DNA of 64,000 nucleotides from Sporolactobacillus sp. Y61 (GTDB taxonomy: Bacteria > Bacillota > Bacilli > Bacillales > Sporolactobacillaceae): positions 2,976,001 through 3,040,000 of the forward strand of contig NZ_CP159510.1 of assembly GCF_040529185.1 (NCBI RefSeq), given 5' to 3'. Each line of letters starts with the position of its first letter. Within the stretch, counting starts at the first letter, position 1. The position numbers were made by a program, and so were the translations under genes. This document shows, piece by piece, positions 20,083 through 29,305 of the stretch. The notes beneath the pieces are model-generated. The model made no database searches and had not been told where the DNA came from. It worked only from the letters and a program-made list of their open reading frames with translations.

Positions 20083-20113
20083 AAAAAGGAACGGTCGCGA
20101 CCGTTCCTTTTTT
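20083..20113. terminator. Bidirectional terminator between the ferritin-like gene and ecsB
   Basis: A 30-base perfect palindrome: AAAAAGGAACGGTCG joined directly to its complement, then an extra T. It has A-runs on one side and T-runs on the other in both directions, and serves the convergent genes on each side. Confidence 0.85.
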
Positions 20114-20132
20114 CTCTCTTCTCTTCAGCGTT

Positions 20133-21350
20133 TCAATGGTTTCGTTCGCCGCTTACCCTGCGCCTGATGTAAACCCAGGAGAAAATCAGACTGACAGCCA
20201 GTCCTGCAGCGAGAAATAATGGGAAGCCTGCCGGGGACCTGGCACCAATCGCTGCAAAGATGCTGAGCAGGAAGCTTTGTACCGACAGAAGAATAAAAAC
20301 AAACCGGACAAAGCTGTGCTGTCTGAATGCATCCGCAACAGGATACAGGCCGGTAAGTGCCTGAGGAAACGGATGCTTCCAAAGGGGTAAAAGCTGCAAT
20401 CCTGTCAGATAAACCACAGAACCGACAAGAAACGCGGTATAGTACCCGACAGGCAGCAGGCAGGCCAGACTTCCGATCAGCGTCAGACGTACGTACATCC
20501 CCAGATAATCGTCTGATCGGATAAACGTCTTCACAAACAGCTGCTGATAGACAGCGGATCGATTAAAAGAACGGACAGGAAAAAGACCACTGAGCAGTCT
20601 TCTTGCCTTCACTCGATGCCTCAGGCGGGGAACATCAGTAAACAAATTGGCAAATCGGAGAAAATGCATGGCCTGTCTCTCCTCCATCTCAATCACGCTT
20701 CCCCAGTTCAGAAGTCCGGAGTCAGCCTGATGGTGATACAGGAAGACAGAAGCCAGAATCATGACCAGGAGGCAGAACAAAACCGCGATCCACGGGAAGC
20801 GAAAAAAAGCCATTGAGAGCAGCAGAAAGGTCAGTCCCCAGCGCAGCAGTGTCAGCGGAAGCACATAGCGGATGAACTGCTCCTGCCAGTGGCAGTCAAT
20901 ATTCCAGGCCTTCGCAGCAAATACCGCCGCAATCACAATGATCCAGGACTGGATGGTTCCGCCTGAATGCATGTACAGCGGCGCTCCCACGAGAAGAATC
21001 AGAAACAGGACCAGACATTGCATGATAAAACTGTATACTCTGCTTTTCCTGAAATAGCCGGAAAGATGTGCCTCCATCGGAAGCAGAAAGACCTGGTCCG
21101 CGGGTCTGGTAAACGTCCGCACCGGCGAGCGAACCGAAAGAAGGGTCAGGACCGCACATAGAAGCAGTGCACCCGGAAATTCTGCCGGGAGCCCGTCCAG
21201 CCATTTTTTATAATAAAAGCTGCCAATAATGACCATGGCATAAAGGAAGAACATCAAACCGCTGTTCTTTCCAATCAGATTCCAGTACCTCAGCTGCATC
21301 TGAAAGTTATCGGAACAGCGCTTCTCCCACAGTTTACTCAGCTGAACCAT
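20133..21350 (-). CDS. ecsB: ABC transporter permease EcsB
   Basis: A 405-residue polytopic membrane protein with eight to ten hydrophobic segments. It has the EcsB family layout: N-terminal region WEKRCSDNFQMQLRYW, then paired hydrophobic segments such as FFLYAMVIIGSFYYKKW. It is translated from an ATG inside the end of ecsA (13-base overlap), so the two are coupled. In B. subtilis EcsAB affects protein secretion, intramembrane proteolysis by RasP and competence; the transported substrate is not established. A third gene, ecsC, is absent here. Confidence 0.9.
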   Translation of the reverse strand: MVQLSKLWEKRCSDNFQMQLRYWNLIGKNSGLMFFLYAMVIIGSFYYKKWLDGLPAEFPGALLLCAVLTLLSVRSPVRTFTRPADQVFLLPMEAHLSGYFRKSRVYSFIMQCLVLFLILLVGAPLYMHSGGTIQSWIIVIAAVFAAKAWNIDCHWQEQFIRYVLPLTLLRWGLTFLLLSMAFFRFPWIAVLFCLLVMILASVFLYHHQADSGLLNWGSVIEMEERQAMHFLRFANLFTDVPRLRHRVKARRLLSGLFPVRSFNRSAVYQQLFVKTFIRSDDYLGMYVRLTLIGSLACLLPVGYYTAFLVGSVVYLTGLQLLPLWKHPFPQALTGLYPVADAFRQHSFVRFVFILLSVQSFLLSIFAAIGARSPAGFPLFLAAGLAVSLIFSWVYIRRRVSGERNH

Positions 21351-22090
21351 TTTGTCTCGCCCCTAGCCACTGCCAGATAAATATTCTGCAGCGAAGCATT
21401 CGGATCACCATAACGGGCACGAATCTCATCCAGAGTCCCCTGAACGACAATTTTCCCCTCATGAAGAATGATGAAACGGTCACAGTACTGTTCTGCTGTC
21501 GAGAGAATGTGCGTCGACATCAGGATGGCCGCTCCTTCTTTTTTCATTTCAACCATCAGGTCAAGCAATGATTGAATGCCGAGCGGATCAAGACCGACGA
21601 ACGGTTCATCGACAATATACAGATCAGGCCGGACGAGAAAGGCACACATGATCATCACCTTCTGCCGCATCCCCTTGGAAAAATGGATGGGGAACCAGTT
21701 CAGCTTCTTTTCCAGATGAAACAGGCGAAGGAGTCTCCTGCTCCGCTTTTCAAAGCTGGTTTTGTCCAGATCATACGCCATCGCCGTTAGCTCGAGATGT
21801 TCCTTCAGCGTCATCTGTTCATACAGCTCGGGCATCTCCGGTACATAAGCCATCTTCTGCCTGTAGCCCGTCAGATTTTCCCGGATCGTCATCCCTTCGA
21901 CACGGATTTCCCCGTCAAAGGGATCGAGAAGGCCAAGTATATGCTTAATCGTCGTACTCTTTCCTGCACCATTCAGACCGACAAGGCCAACCAGTTCCCC
22001 GGGATTCACGTCAAACGAAATATCGTTCAGCACAGGGTGTTGGCGCGAATAGCCTCCGCTCAGATGGTTTACCGTTAAAACTTTTGTCAT
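21338..22090 (-). CDS. ecsA: ABC transporter ATP-binding protein EcsA
   Basis: A 250-residue ABC ATPase: Walker A GLNGAGKSTTIKHIL (about residue 38), a Q-loop near MAYVPEMPELYEQMT, signature FSKGMRQKV, Walker B LYIVDEPFVGLDPLG and the switch His in MSTHIL. It energises EcsB. The ATG at 22090 follows a weak AGGGATAGAG. The gene stands 29 bases after the large membrane protein at 22120-23793 and is likely co-transcribed with it. The EcsA assignment rests on pairing with EcsB and proximity to hit, as in B. subtilis. Confidence 0.93.
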   Translation of the reverse strand: MTKVLTVNHLSGGYSRQHPVLNDISFDVNPGELVGLVGLNGAGKSTTIKHILGLLDPFDGEIRVEGMTIRENLTGYRQKMAYVPEMPELYEQMTLKEHLELTAMAYDLDKTSFEKRSRRLLRLFHLEKKLNWFPIHFSKGMRQKVMIMCAFLVRPDLYIVDEPFVGLDPLGIQSLLDLMVEMKKEGAAILMSTHILSTAEQYCDRFIILHEGKIVVQGTLDEIRARYGDPNASLQNIYLAVARGETKWFS

Positions 22091-22119
22091 ATTGTCTCTA
22101 TCCCTGCTTTTTCTTTTAT

Positions 22120-23793
22120 TCAGGATCCGGTAAATTTGATTTTTTTCACAGATAAAATCTTTTCATCGGTATCGACATACTGAATCGACACCTGATCTCC
22201 CGTACGCATAAATACAGTATAAGGATTTTGCCGGGAAGAGACGGTAAAGATCTTTTCCTGACCTTTGAGCATGAACTGTGTCACCGTCTGATGCGACTCA
22301 ATATCCTGGTACCTGTAAATCTGGGTCACCGGCGCGCTCAGTTCCTTCAATAATGCCTGATCAGTCGGGGCGGCATCATCACTTGCTACGCGCGTCGCAA
22401 CGGTATATTTATAGTTGTCAAATAACGTCCGTTTATCGGTTTCCGCGCTGTAGACATTCTCGTTCTTTGCATGGATCAGCATAATCTCACGAAGCACATC
22501 GTTGGTGTCCATTAAGGGGACGACCCACGTCTTCTGCCCATAAATCGTGTACAGATTGGGAATGCCTGCTTCATATTTATTCTGCTTGAATGTCTTCTCC
22601 GCAACATTCATTGCCGATTTCCCATTGATTAAACCATTTGCACCGGAATAGTATATCATTTTTCCGGTCCGTGTATCGAGCATGGAATAGCCGACCATCG
22701 CGCCGCTGCCAGATTTTGGTCTTGTAAAATCCGTAAACCAGTTCAGAGCAAGTTTATGATTGAAAACGCCGTTCACCTCATCAGACTGAGACCATTCCGT
22801 CGGGCTTTTCACATCTTCCTGAGCAAAATGCCTGTTCCAGAACCCGTGGACATTTTCACCGTACCACCGATTCCATTGCTCTGCTATATTTGAAGGGATT
22901 GCCTGATCGATAAAAGCAGGTATGGCGTTCATCTTGTAATCTTTTATTCTTCCTGTTTCCGGATCGATAACAAACACACCCTGTACGTCGGGAATCTGAC
23001 GCAGCTTCTGATAATAACCATAAGCCATCACATAGTAAGGCTTCCCGGATTCGTCCGGTTCAAAACTGGGACGGAACAGTACCTGACGGGTATGGGAACT
23101 TCTGACATGTCGCTTCAGGTCCTCATTAAAATAGGCGGTCGGTACATATTTCATCTTGCTCTTTACAAGAGAAGCATTGGCATTTTCATTTTCTGCATTC
23201 ATCCGGATATAACCCGGGACCTGATGGCTGTTCATCCATTTAAAAAATCCGGTATACTCAATCGGTGTAACCCAGTACAGGTGTCCGTCAATTTTCTGCA
23301 GTGAGGTATGGCCAAGCTCATAATAAGAGACATGATCCAGTTCACCCAGCACTTTCTCACTTTTATAACGTGCATATTTTTCCGGGACAACCGGGATATG
23401 CTGCTCATCCATGGATATATCGTCTTTTTCCACAACCGTTGTCCGCTCTGCAACATAGTGATACTGCGCCCTGGTAATGGTTAAGGGATAAAGAAAATGA
23501 AGATAACAGAAAAAGAGAATCAAAATCACGCCCAGAGCAGGGGATATAGTGCCGAACCGCGTCCTGTAATAGGTAACATCCGCCACCAGGAAAATACCCC
23601 AGATCAGCGAACCATAGCTGAGAAACGCCTGCCAGGTCTGATCAACCAGCCCGAAATAAGACAGCACGAAGACGATCAGGAGGCCAAGGACGAGCCTGCC
23701 TGCCTGTGTCAGTATGAAAGCTTTTCGGCGGCGATATTTCAGCCAGACTGCAGGATTTAAAGTTAACGCAAGAAGGCTGAGTAAATAGATCAT
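22120..23793 (-). CDS. Large membrane protein of unknown function upstream of ecsAB
   Basis: A 557-residue protein. Four hydrophobic segments lie in the first 110 residues (about 1-18, 30-50, 57-77 and 85-105). A hydrophilic domain of about 440 residues follows and should be extracytoplasmic. The soluble part is rich in Tyr and has repeated DPETGRIKDYKMN-like and DTRTGKMIYYSG-like stretches, suggesting a duplicated PepSY/YycH-like beta fold; this is a guess from pattern only. I do not recognise the family. The ATG at 23793 has GGAGGAATCTC upstream, a strong site. It shares an operon with ecsA-ecsB, so a part in export or envelope quality control is plausible. Confidence 0.85.
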   Translation of the reverse strand: MIYLLSLLALTLNPAVWLKYRRRKAFILTQAGRLVLGLLIVFVLSYFGLVDQTWQAFLSYGSLIWGIFLVADVTYYRTRFGTISPALGVILILFFCYLHFLYPLTITRAQYHYVAERTTVVEKDDISMDEQHIPVVPEKYARYKSEKVLGELDHVSYYELGHTSLQKIDGHLYWVTPIEYTGFFKWMNSHQVPGYIRMNAENENANASLVKSKMKYVPTAYFNEDLKRHVRSSHTRQVLFRPSFEPDESGKPYYVMAYGYYQKLRQIPDVQGVFVIDPETGRIKDYKMNAIPAFIDQAIPSNIAEQWNRWYGENVHGFWNRHFAQEDVKSPTEWSQSDEVNGVFNHKLALNWFTDFTRPKSGSGAMVGYSMLDTRTGKMIYYSGANGLINGKSAMNVAEKTFKQNKYEAGIPNLYTIYGQKTWVVPLMDTNDVLREIMLIHAKNENVYSAETDKRTLFDNYKYTVATRVASDDAAPTDQALLKELSAPVTQIYRYQDIESHQTVTQFMLKGQEKIFTVSSRQNPYTVFMRTGDQVSIQYVDTDEKILSVKKIKFTGS

Positions 23794-23980
23794 GAGATTC
23801 CTCCAATTATCAAATGCATACTATTCTAATTAAATCAGAAGACGCGGATACATTCAAGAATATTTCGGAATGACGAGCGTATATTCTTTTCCCCTTCACG
23901 GAACATGAAGATGTGATAAAATAGAGTCAATTCTATAATTCTATTGAAATAAAAAGCCGGTAACAGAAAGGATGAAGATC

Positions 23981-24418
23981 ATGACGGAAGAGTCAGATTG
24001 CATATTCTGCAAAATCATACGTGGAGAGATCCCAAGTGCCAGAGTTTACGAAGATGAGGATGTATATGCCTTCCTTGATCTCGGTCAGGTGACAAAAGGG
24101 CATACGCTGATCATTCCGAAAGTCCATCAGAAAGATATATTTCATCTGAATCCGGATATAGCCGCCGGACTCTTCCGCCGCGTTCCGATGATTGCAGCAG
24201 CCATTAACAAAGCGTTCCATCCGGAAGGTATCAATCTGCTGAATAATAACGGATCGATTGCCGGGCAGAGTGTCTTCCATTATCATTTACATTTGATTCC
24301 GCGTTATGGCGATTCCGACACCTTTACCTTCGGCTTTAAGACGCATACGGATGACTACTCAAAGGAGCAGTTCGCTCATATCGCCGAAGAAATCGCGAAA
24401 AACATTGAAAAGCCGTAA
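23981..24418 (+). CDS. hit: HIT-family nucleotide hydrolase/transferase
   Basis: A 145-residue histidine-triad protein. CIFCKIIRGEIPSARVYED opens the fold, with two Cys of the zinc site. The triad is HYHLHLIPR near the C-terminus. Family members hydrolyse nucleoside phosphoramidates or AMP-linked compounds in the cytoplasm. I use ATG 23981 (MTEESD), with AAAGGATGA upstream; ATG 23972 is in frame but overlaps the ribosome site. Its position next to ecsAB, divergently transcribed, matches B. subtilis hit. Confidence 0.94.
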   Translation: MTEESDCIFCKIIRGEIPSARVYEDEDVYAFLDLGQVTKGHTLIIPKVHQKDIFHLNPDIAAGLFRRVPMIAAAINKAFHPEGINLLNNNGSIAGQSVFHYHLHLIPRYGDSDTFTFGFKTHTDDYSKEQFAHIAEEIAKNIEKP

Positions 24419-24538
24419 AAGACCTGTTTAGAAATATTGCATTTTCTGAGCATGACGTGTATATTATTGATTACACCTTGCAGCAGGCCGGTGGGGCACT
24501 GCTGGAGGAAAAAACAGCTTAGCTGAGGAGAGATTAGA

Positions 24539-25084
24539 ATGGAATTAAAGAAACTGATTATTGTTGGATTATTTTTAGCCATAGGAGCCGTTCTGCATGC
24601 GGTTGTGCCCGGGTTTTTCTTCGGAATGAAACCGGACTTGATGCTGGTTCTGCTCTTTCTTGCCCTGTACTTTTTTGCCGATTATAAATCCTTTCTCGCG
24701 ATCGGTCTTGCTGCCGGAATACTCGGCGCATTGACGACTTCGATGCCGGCCGGACAGATTCCGTCAGTGATCGATAAATTTACAACAACTGTCGCGGTAT
24801 TCTTCGCCTACCAGCTTATTGCATCAAAAATGGCAGGCAAAACGAAATATTTCACCTGCGTGGCTATCAGCTTTCTGGGAACGGCATTAAGCGGTGCTAT
24901 ATTCCTTGGCGCGATGATCCTGCTGATGAATGCTCCCCTGTCTTTTCCGACGCTGTATCTGGCACTCGTACTTCCTACGGCTGCCTTCAATATGGTCTGC
25001 GTCGCTTTACTCTACCCGATCATTATTCGCATCGCCCGGAGAAGCCAGTTGATTCAAAGTAAGCCCAAATCGTTAACACATTAA
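24539..25084 (+). CDS. trpP: Tryptophan transporter TrpP (YhaG)
   Basis: A 181-residue membrane protein with five to six segments, opening LIIVGLFLAIGAVLHAVVPG and containing FFGMKPDLMLVLLFLAL. This is the TrpP family, whose B. subtilis member takes up tryptophan and is repressed at translation by TRAP. Just before the start (24520-24538) the sequence has TAG, GAG, GAG and TAG, each two bases apart, and a further GAG upstream. This is the triplet pattern TRAP binds and it overlaps the ribosome site GAGGAGA. The repeat number is smaller than in classic sites, so TRAP control is only suggested. A CAGCAG/CTGCTG hairpin (about 24480-24504) lies just upstream. A terminator follows at 25104-25130. 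Confidence 0.88.
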   Translation: MELKKLIIVGLFLAIGAVLHAVVPGFFFGMKPDLMLVLLFLALYFFADYKSFLAIGLAAGILGALTTSMPAGQIPSVIDKFTTTVAVFFAYQLIASKMAGKTKYFTCVAISFLGTALSGAIFLGAMILLMNAPLSFPTLYLALVLPTAAFNMVCVALLYPIIIRIARRSQLIQSKPKSLTH

Positions 25085-25103
25085 CTCATAAAATGTCGTT
25101 GGT

Positions 25104-25130
25104 CCCTGCTGTTCAGCAGGGGCTTTTTTT
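25104..25130 (+). terminator. Terminator of trpP
   Basis: CCCTGCT, loop GTTC and AGCAGGG are followed by GC and seven T residues. Confidence 0.88.
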
Positions 25131-25234
25131 GATCCTGTTCAGCCAGGAGCAAGGGACATGAAGTGATAACAGATCATAAGTAGGGTATAATATAGTTAGT
25201 ATAAACAGAATACTTCACAAAGAGGTGACAGATA

Positions 25235-25639
25235 TTGGGTAAATTCCTGTCATATACCCTGGGCGCGATTATCGGTGGTGCTGTCGGTGGAACGGTGGTG
25301 CTGCTGACAACGCCTAAAAATGGTGCTGAAGTGAGAAATGAAATCAAAGCAAAAGCATCATCGATTCAGCAGCCCCTGAAAGATGCCGCAGACAATCTGG
25401 GTGTTGTAAAAGATCGGGTGATTGCTTTAAAAGATGACAGTGTTCCTGTTCTGAAATCAACGGTCTCAGATTTAGGCAGTCTGCTCAAAGAATGGAAAGA
25501 GGATGTTCAGCCTTATCTGACAAGAATCAAGAATAATGTTGTCCAGCTTGAAGCTGCAAAAGAGAAACTGACCAATAAACTGCAGGCACACTCCCCGGAA
25601 AAGAAACCGGGAGAGGAACAGACGCCACCCTCCCTCTGA
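25235..25639 (+). CDS. yhaH: YhaH/YtxH-family protein
   Basis: A 134-residue protein. The N-terminus is a glycine-rich hydrophobic segment, YTLGAIIGGAVGGTVVLLTTP (about residues 7-27, slightly longer than a signal). It is followed by a basic helical stretch (GAEVRNEIKAKA), the YtxH domain form, and then a long amphipathic helix and a Pro/Glu-rich tail. Members are membrane-anchored, often stress- or sporulation-linked, with no known activity. The start is TTG 25235 behind AGAGGTGA. Its place after hit and trpP matches yhaH of B. subtilis. Confidence 0.82.
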   Translation: MGKFLSYTLGAIIGGAVGGTVVLLTTPKNGAEVRNEIKAKASSIQQPLKDAADNLGVVKDRVIALKDDSVPVLKSTVSDLGSLLKEWKEDVQPYLTRIKNNVVQLEAAKEKLTNKLQAHSPEKKPGEEQTPPSL

Positions 25640-25648
25640 TTTGATAGG

Positions 25649-25684
25649 GAAACCCCTGGATGATTAACCATCCAGGGGTTTCTT
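25649..25684 (+). terminator. Terminator after yhaH
   Basis: A 14-bp perfect stem (GAAACCCCTGGATG and its complement) with a six-base loop. The T-tract is short and mostly inside the arm (GTTTCTTC), so strength is uncertain. Confidence 0.65.
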
Positions 25685-25737
25685 CAGTATTTCGACATCA
25701 GTATAAGCTGCTAGGACAGGCGCCAGTTGTTTCTTCA

Positions 25738-26969
25738 TCAGAAAGCCCAAAGTCCGTTTCGGAAAACCGGCTCCCATTTTCCGTCCGCTGTCTGGCCGTC
25801 AATATCAAGCTCAGCTGATCCAATCATAAAATCGACATGAACCAGGCTGTCATTTGCACCGTGCGCGTTCAATTCATCACGAGACATATCCGCCCCTCCA
25901 TCCAGACAGGTCGGATACGCTTTTCCGATCGCCAAATGACAAGATGCGTTTTCGTCATATAATGTCGTATGAAATACCATTTCCGATGCTGATATCGGTG
26001 AATCATCAGGTACGAGGGCGACTTCACCCAGGTAATGCGAACCTTCGTCTGTTTCGATCAGACGCCTGATGACTTTTTCACCCTGCTCTGCATGTACCTT
26101 TACGATACGCCCCTTTTCAAAGGTCAGAGACAGGTTCTCAATCAGAGTACCCCCATAAATCAATGGCCTGGTGCTCGTAACTGTCCCGTTCACACCGTTC
26201 TTATCCGGGAGAGTATAGACTTCTTCAGTCGGCATGTTGGCGACAAATCTGGCCCCGTTAGCTGCTGTCGAAGCACCGCCGTCCCAGTGATACAGTGGAT
26301 CAAATGCAATGTCAAGGTCCGTTCCCGGCGCATGATAATGAAGTTTCGTGTATTTTTTCTTATTCAGTACGGCCCGCTTTTTCGCCAGTGTATCCAAATG
26401 GGATTCCCACGCCTGAATCGGATCCTCCCGGTCAACACGGGTCATACGGAAGATCACATCCCAGAGATCGTTCATCGCCACCTCCCGTATTTTCCCCGGA
26501 AGAGCTTCTTCGCCCACTCTACAGTTGGATAAATCAGAATCGTCCAGCTGACACGGTCATTCATCCGATAATTATAATACGTATTCAGCGCCGTCCACAT
26601 AGCCTCCTGATTCAGTGCTACTTTATGAGGATCGATGCCGTCGGTCATGCCGATTCCGGTTGTACGGATATCAATACATGCTGCTCCCCGTTTGACAAGG
26701 GACTCAAGCATATCCGCTTTCCAGACTGGATACTCACGAATCACTTCTTCATTGGCATATTTCAGACGCATTCTGTCCAATTGATCATCCGTCCAGTTAA
26801 AATAGACGCGTTTCGCTCCTGCCTCATACGCCTTCCTCGTCACCATTCTCGCCAGTTCTCCGGCATCGATGGGAGATTTGACGATCACTTCCTGCCCCTT
26901 TTGCACATGCGCACCGACTTTGACCGCTAATTCCGCATATTTTTCTAGTTTTTGTAAAAATGTTTTCAT
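25738..26969 (-). pseudogene. ampS: M29-family aminopeptidase (AmpS type), split by a frame break
   Basis: The N-terminal domain (26969 to 26472) begins MKTFLQKLEKYAELAV and ends after WAKKLFRGKYGRWR. The catalytic domain continues in a different frame (about 26500 to 25738) with HLAIGKAYPTCLDGG and NDSLVHVDFMIGS, which carry the metal-ligand residues of the family. Adding one base to the CCGGGG at 26489-26494 gives WAKKLFPGKIREVAMND and a 410-residue protein, the normal AmpS length. It is a cytoplasmic metallo-aminopeptidase. The start ATG 26969 follows GGAGG by eight bases. The break may be a consensus error, since it shares its sequence context with the breaks in glpD and terC. Confidence 0.88.
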
Positions 26970-27066
26970 CCTCTTCGCCTCCAGTTGTGACGTTCGGTAA
27001 AACGTTTCCAATGCTTATTGTATCACGCATACCCGATGTTATAGCAAGTCCGTTCACAAGTCTGTA

Positions 27067-27687
27067 TCATTTGCCCTTGTCCTGCTGATGAACAGTAAAG
27101 GATACCTCATCCGGCAGATTAATCGTCTCTGCTCTGAGATACAGACCATCCTGTATCTTCACTTGAGTGAGGTTAATATATATTTCACGATGATTCGGGT
27201 TGATGACGACCCATTCCGGAAAATCCGTACCGGCTTTCAGAAAGCTTAATACCTCTTTATCCGGAAGGTTCAGGCTTCCAATTTTTACATCAGCTTCCTT
27301 TAATATAATGTCTCCATGACTGACTTTCGGATCAAAAGTCAGTGAGAAGGGAATACCAGTGAAGAGAAGCCGAAAATGGCCTTTCAACACAAGGTGTTTT
27401 CCGATCGTTACGTGATAAGTCAGACGATCATTCTCAGCGGACCTGATCTGATTGTTGATCAGCGATTCCAGTTGCTGCCTGTTTGCCTGTACAGTAAAAA
27501 TAGCCTCGCTCCTGCTCTTGTCATCCAGGTTGTCCTGCTGTATTTCCTTCTCTGAAGACCCGCCGGTAAGTGCAATGGTCAGAAAAAGTACCGCAGCGAG
27601 GATGAGCAGCAAGAGTACAAAAAAAGCTGTTTTCCAGAAATTTCTTTCTCTTTTCTGATGTCTTGCTTTTCTAAGACCTGTTAACAC
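27067..27687 (-). CDS. YpmS-family membrane-anchored protein (DUF2140)
   Basis: A 206-residue protein with one N-terminal membrane anchor (about residues 18-42, FFVLLLLILAAVLFLTIAL) after a basic cytoplasmic tail. An extracellular domain with VQANRQQLESLINNQI and FTGIPFSLTFDPKV is characteristic of YpmS. The function of the family is unknown. The start is GTG 27687, behind AGAGGGG at a spacing of about 9. It is divergent from prsA and lies upstream of ampS on the same strand. Confidence 0.8.
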   Translation of the reverse strand: MLTGLRKARHQKRERNFWKTAFFVLLLLILAAVLFLTIALTGGSSEKEIQQDNLDDKSRSEAIFTVQANRQQLESLINNQIRSAENDRLTYHVTIGKHLVLKGHFRLLFTGIPFSLTFDPKVSHGDIILKEADVKIGSLNLPDKEVLSFLKAGTDFPEWVVINPNHREIYINLTQVKIQDGLYLRAETINLPDEVSFTVHQQDKGK

Positions 27688-27998
27688 GCTTTATGCCCCT
27701 CTCAGGCTTAAATATCAGTGACGCATCCATTGTGTTTTGAAAACTCTTTTCGCATTAATTTATTATAGCTTATTTCCATCTCACGGCAAAAGGCGCTACT
27801 TCAATCTGTTCGCTCATTCTCGTTCAGAAAGGTCCTGCTGTTTTCCATTCTCGACAACCGCTCCTGTTTTCGGTTAGAATGGACAGTGTTAATTCAATCC
27901 GTCATTTCTCTTAAGAAAAAATAAGTGCGACGGATAAAAAAGCGTTCCTTCGAAAAACTGTAAGTAGAATGGAACAATTCATAATAGGAGTGGACATA

Positions 27999-28868
27999 GT
28001 GAAGAAACTGATTATCGTACTTACTGCGGTGCTCGTTCTCGCAAGCCTTTCCGCATGCGGAAACGGTGAGGGCAGTGCTGCTGTTGTAAAAACAGATAGT
28101 GGGAACATTACCAAAGCGGATTTCTACAATGAAATGAAAAAAACATACGGAGATCAGGTCCTTCAGAATCTTGTATTTGAGAAACTGCTTCAAGACAAGT
28201 ATAACGTGTCCGGGAAGGCCGTGGACAAAAAATATAATGAGGTCGTTAAGTCTTTCCCGAGCGAGCAGCAGTTTGAACAGGCACTTGCTCAAAACAATCT
28301 GAAGAAAAGTCAGTTTAAACGTCAGATCAAAGATTCTCTGATGATGACCAAAGCACAGCAGGAAGGAATCAAAGTCTCAGATAAGGATCTAAAGGATTAT
28401 TTTAATAAGAATGCGAATCAGCTGGTTGAGCTGAAAGCCAGTCATATCCTGGTTCAGGATAAGAAGACAGCAGATAACCTGGTCAAACAGTTAAAGGGCG
28501 GTGCCGATTTCGCTGAACTTGCGAAAAAGAACACAATCGATACAGCCACAAAAAATGCCGGCGGCGAACTGGGCTGGTTCAAGCAGTCCACCATGGTTCC
28601 AGAATTCAGCAATGCAGCCATGAAACTGAAAGTCGGCCAGATCAGCAGTCCTGTCTACTCTAAGACGGACGGTGGATACCATATTATCAAGCTTGAGGGT
28701 AAGCGTGATGATTATAATTCGCTCAAATCGTCTGCAAAAGAAGCGTATCTGGCAAGCAAACAGAAATCACAGAGTGAAGTCATGCAGAAACTGATTAAAG
28801 AGGCCAATATAAAAGTAGAGGATAAAGATTTCAAAGATCTATTCAATAATGCGTCGGCAGCTCAATAA
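27999..28868 (+). CDS. prsA: Foldase lipoprotein PrsA (peptidyl-prolyl isomerase)
   Basis: A 289-residue lipoprotein. The signal peptide ends in the lipobox LSAC, with Cys at about residue 19. The parvulin domain includes ASHILVQDKKTADNL, FAELAKKNTID, GGELGWF and a closing GYHIIKLEGKR. It is anchored outside the membrane and helps exported proteins fold. The start is GTG 27999, with AGGAGTGGA upstream; the frame opens earlier but that part lacks a signal peptide. The neighbouring CssRS and EcsAB fit a protein-export region. It ends in the bidirectional terminator at 28897-28940. Confidence 0.95.
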   Translation: MKKLIIVLTAVLVLASLSACGNGEGSAAVVKTDSGNITKADFYNEMKKTYGDQVLQNLVFEKLLQDKYNVSGKAVDKKYNEVVKSFPSEQQFEQALAQNNLKKSQFKRQIKDSLMMTKAQQEGIKVSDKDLKDYFNKNANQLVELKASHILVQDKKTADNLVKQLKGGADFAELAKKNTIDTATKNAGGELGWFKQSTMVPEFSNAAMKLKVGQISSPVYSKTDGGYHIIKLEGKRDDYNSLKSSAKEAYLASKQKSQSEVMQKLIKEANIKVEDKDFKDLFNNASAAQ

Positions 28869-28896
28869 AGTATCACTTCAATCAGTACCAAAACCG

Positions 28897-28940
28897 AAAA
28901 AAATCCCAAAGCCACATCTACATGGCTTTGGGATTTTTTC
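28897..28940. terminator. Bidirectional terminator between prsA and yhaL
   Basis: AAAAAATCCCAAAGCCA and its exact complement (17-bp arms, 8-base loop) carry A/T tails on both sides. The right arm forms part of the last codons of yhaL. Confidence 0.88.
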
Positions 28941-29208
28941 CTTTATGACGCCGTTGTTTCTCTGCCTCAATACGTTTCATATAGACATTTCCCTGTGTTT
29001 CCACCCATTCCTGATCCACTTCCTTATCCTGTCTAGAAAAGGAAAAGGCCTGGTAGCCGCTGAACAGAATGCCGGCAAGTAGCAGATACACCCACCAGTC
29101 CACACTTTCCATTGCGGTCAATACCGGATCAGTCATACCGAACTGTTGCATCATGAAGAGTAAAAAAAGCAGGGCAACAGCATAAAGTGAACGTCTTGCC
29201 TGTTTCAT
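28918..29208 (-). CDS. yhaL: YhaL-family sporulation protein
   Basis: A 96-residue membrane protein with two hydrophobic segments (about residues 8-22 and 38-53). The family core is WWVYLLLAGILFSGYQAF, then DQEWVETQGNVYMKRIE, matching B. subtilis YhaL, which is linked to sporulation. The N-terminal segment is extra compared with the shorter B. subtilis protein. The ATG at 29208 follows GGGAGGCGG. The last codons lie inside the shared terminator. Its place between prsA and yhaM is conserved. Confidence 0.83.
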   Translation of the reverse strand: MKQARRSLYAVALLFLLFMMQQFGMTDPVLTAMESVDWWVYLLLAGILFSGYQAFSFSRQDKEVDQEWVETQGNVYMKRIEAEKQRRHKGKNPKAM

Positions 29209-29305
29209 TTTTCCGCCTCCCGCATAAATGATAGATAAGGATACCGTTTCGTATCACGAAGCCTGTACCCTATCTCTATGCGGAAGTCTGGACAATTAGA
29301 CGTCT

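Noticed and set aside
26295..26930. 211-codon plus-strand frame over ampS
   Set aside because: Antisense to a conserved aminopeptidase; low-complexity translation.
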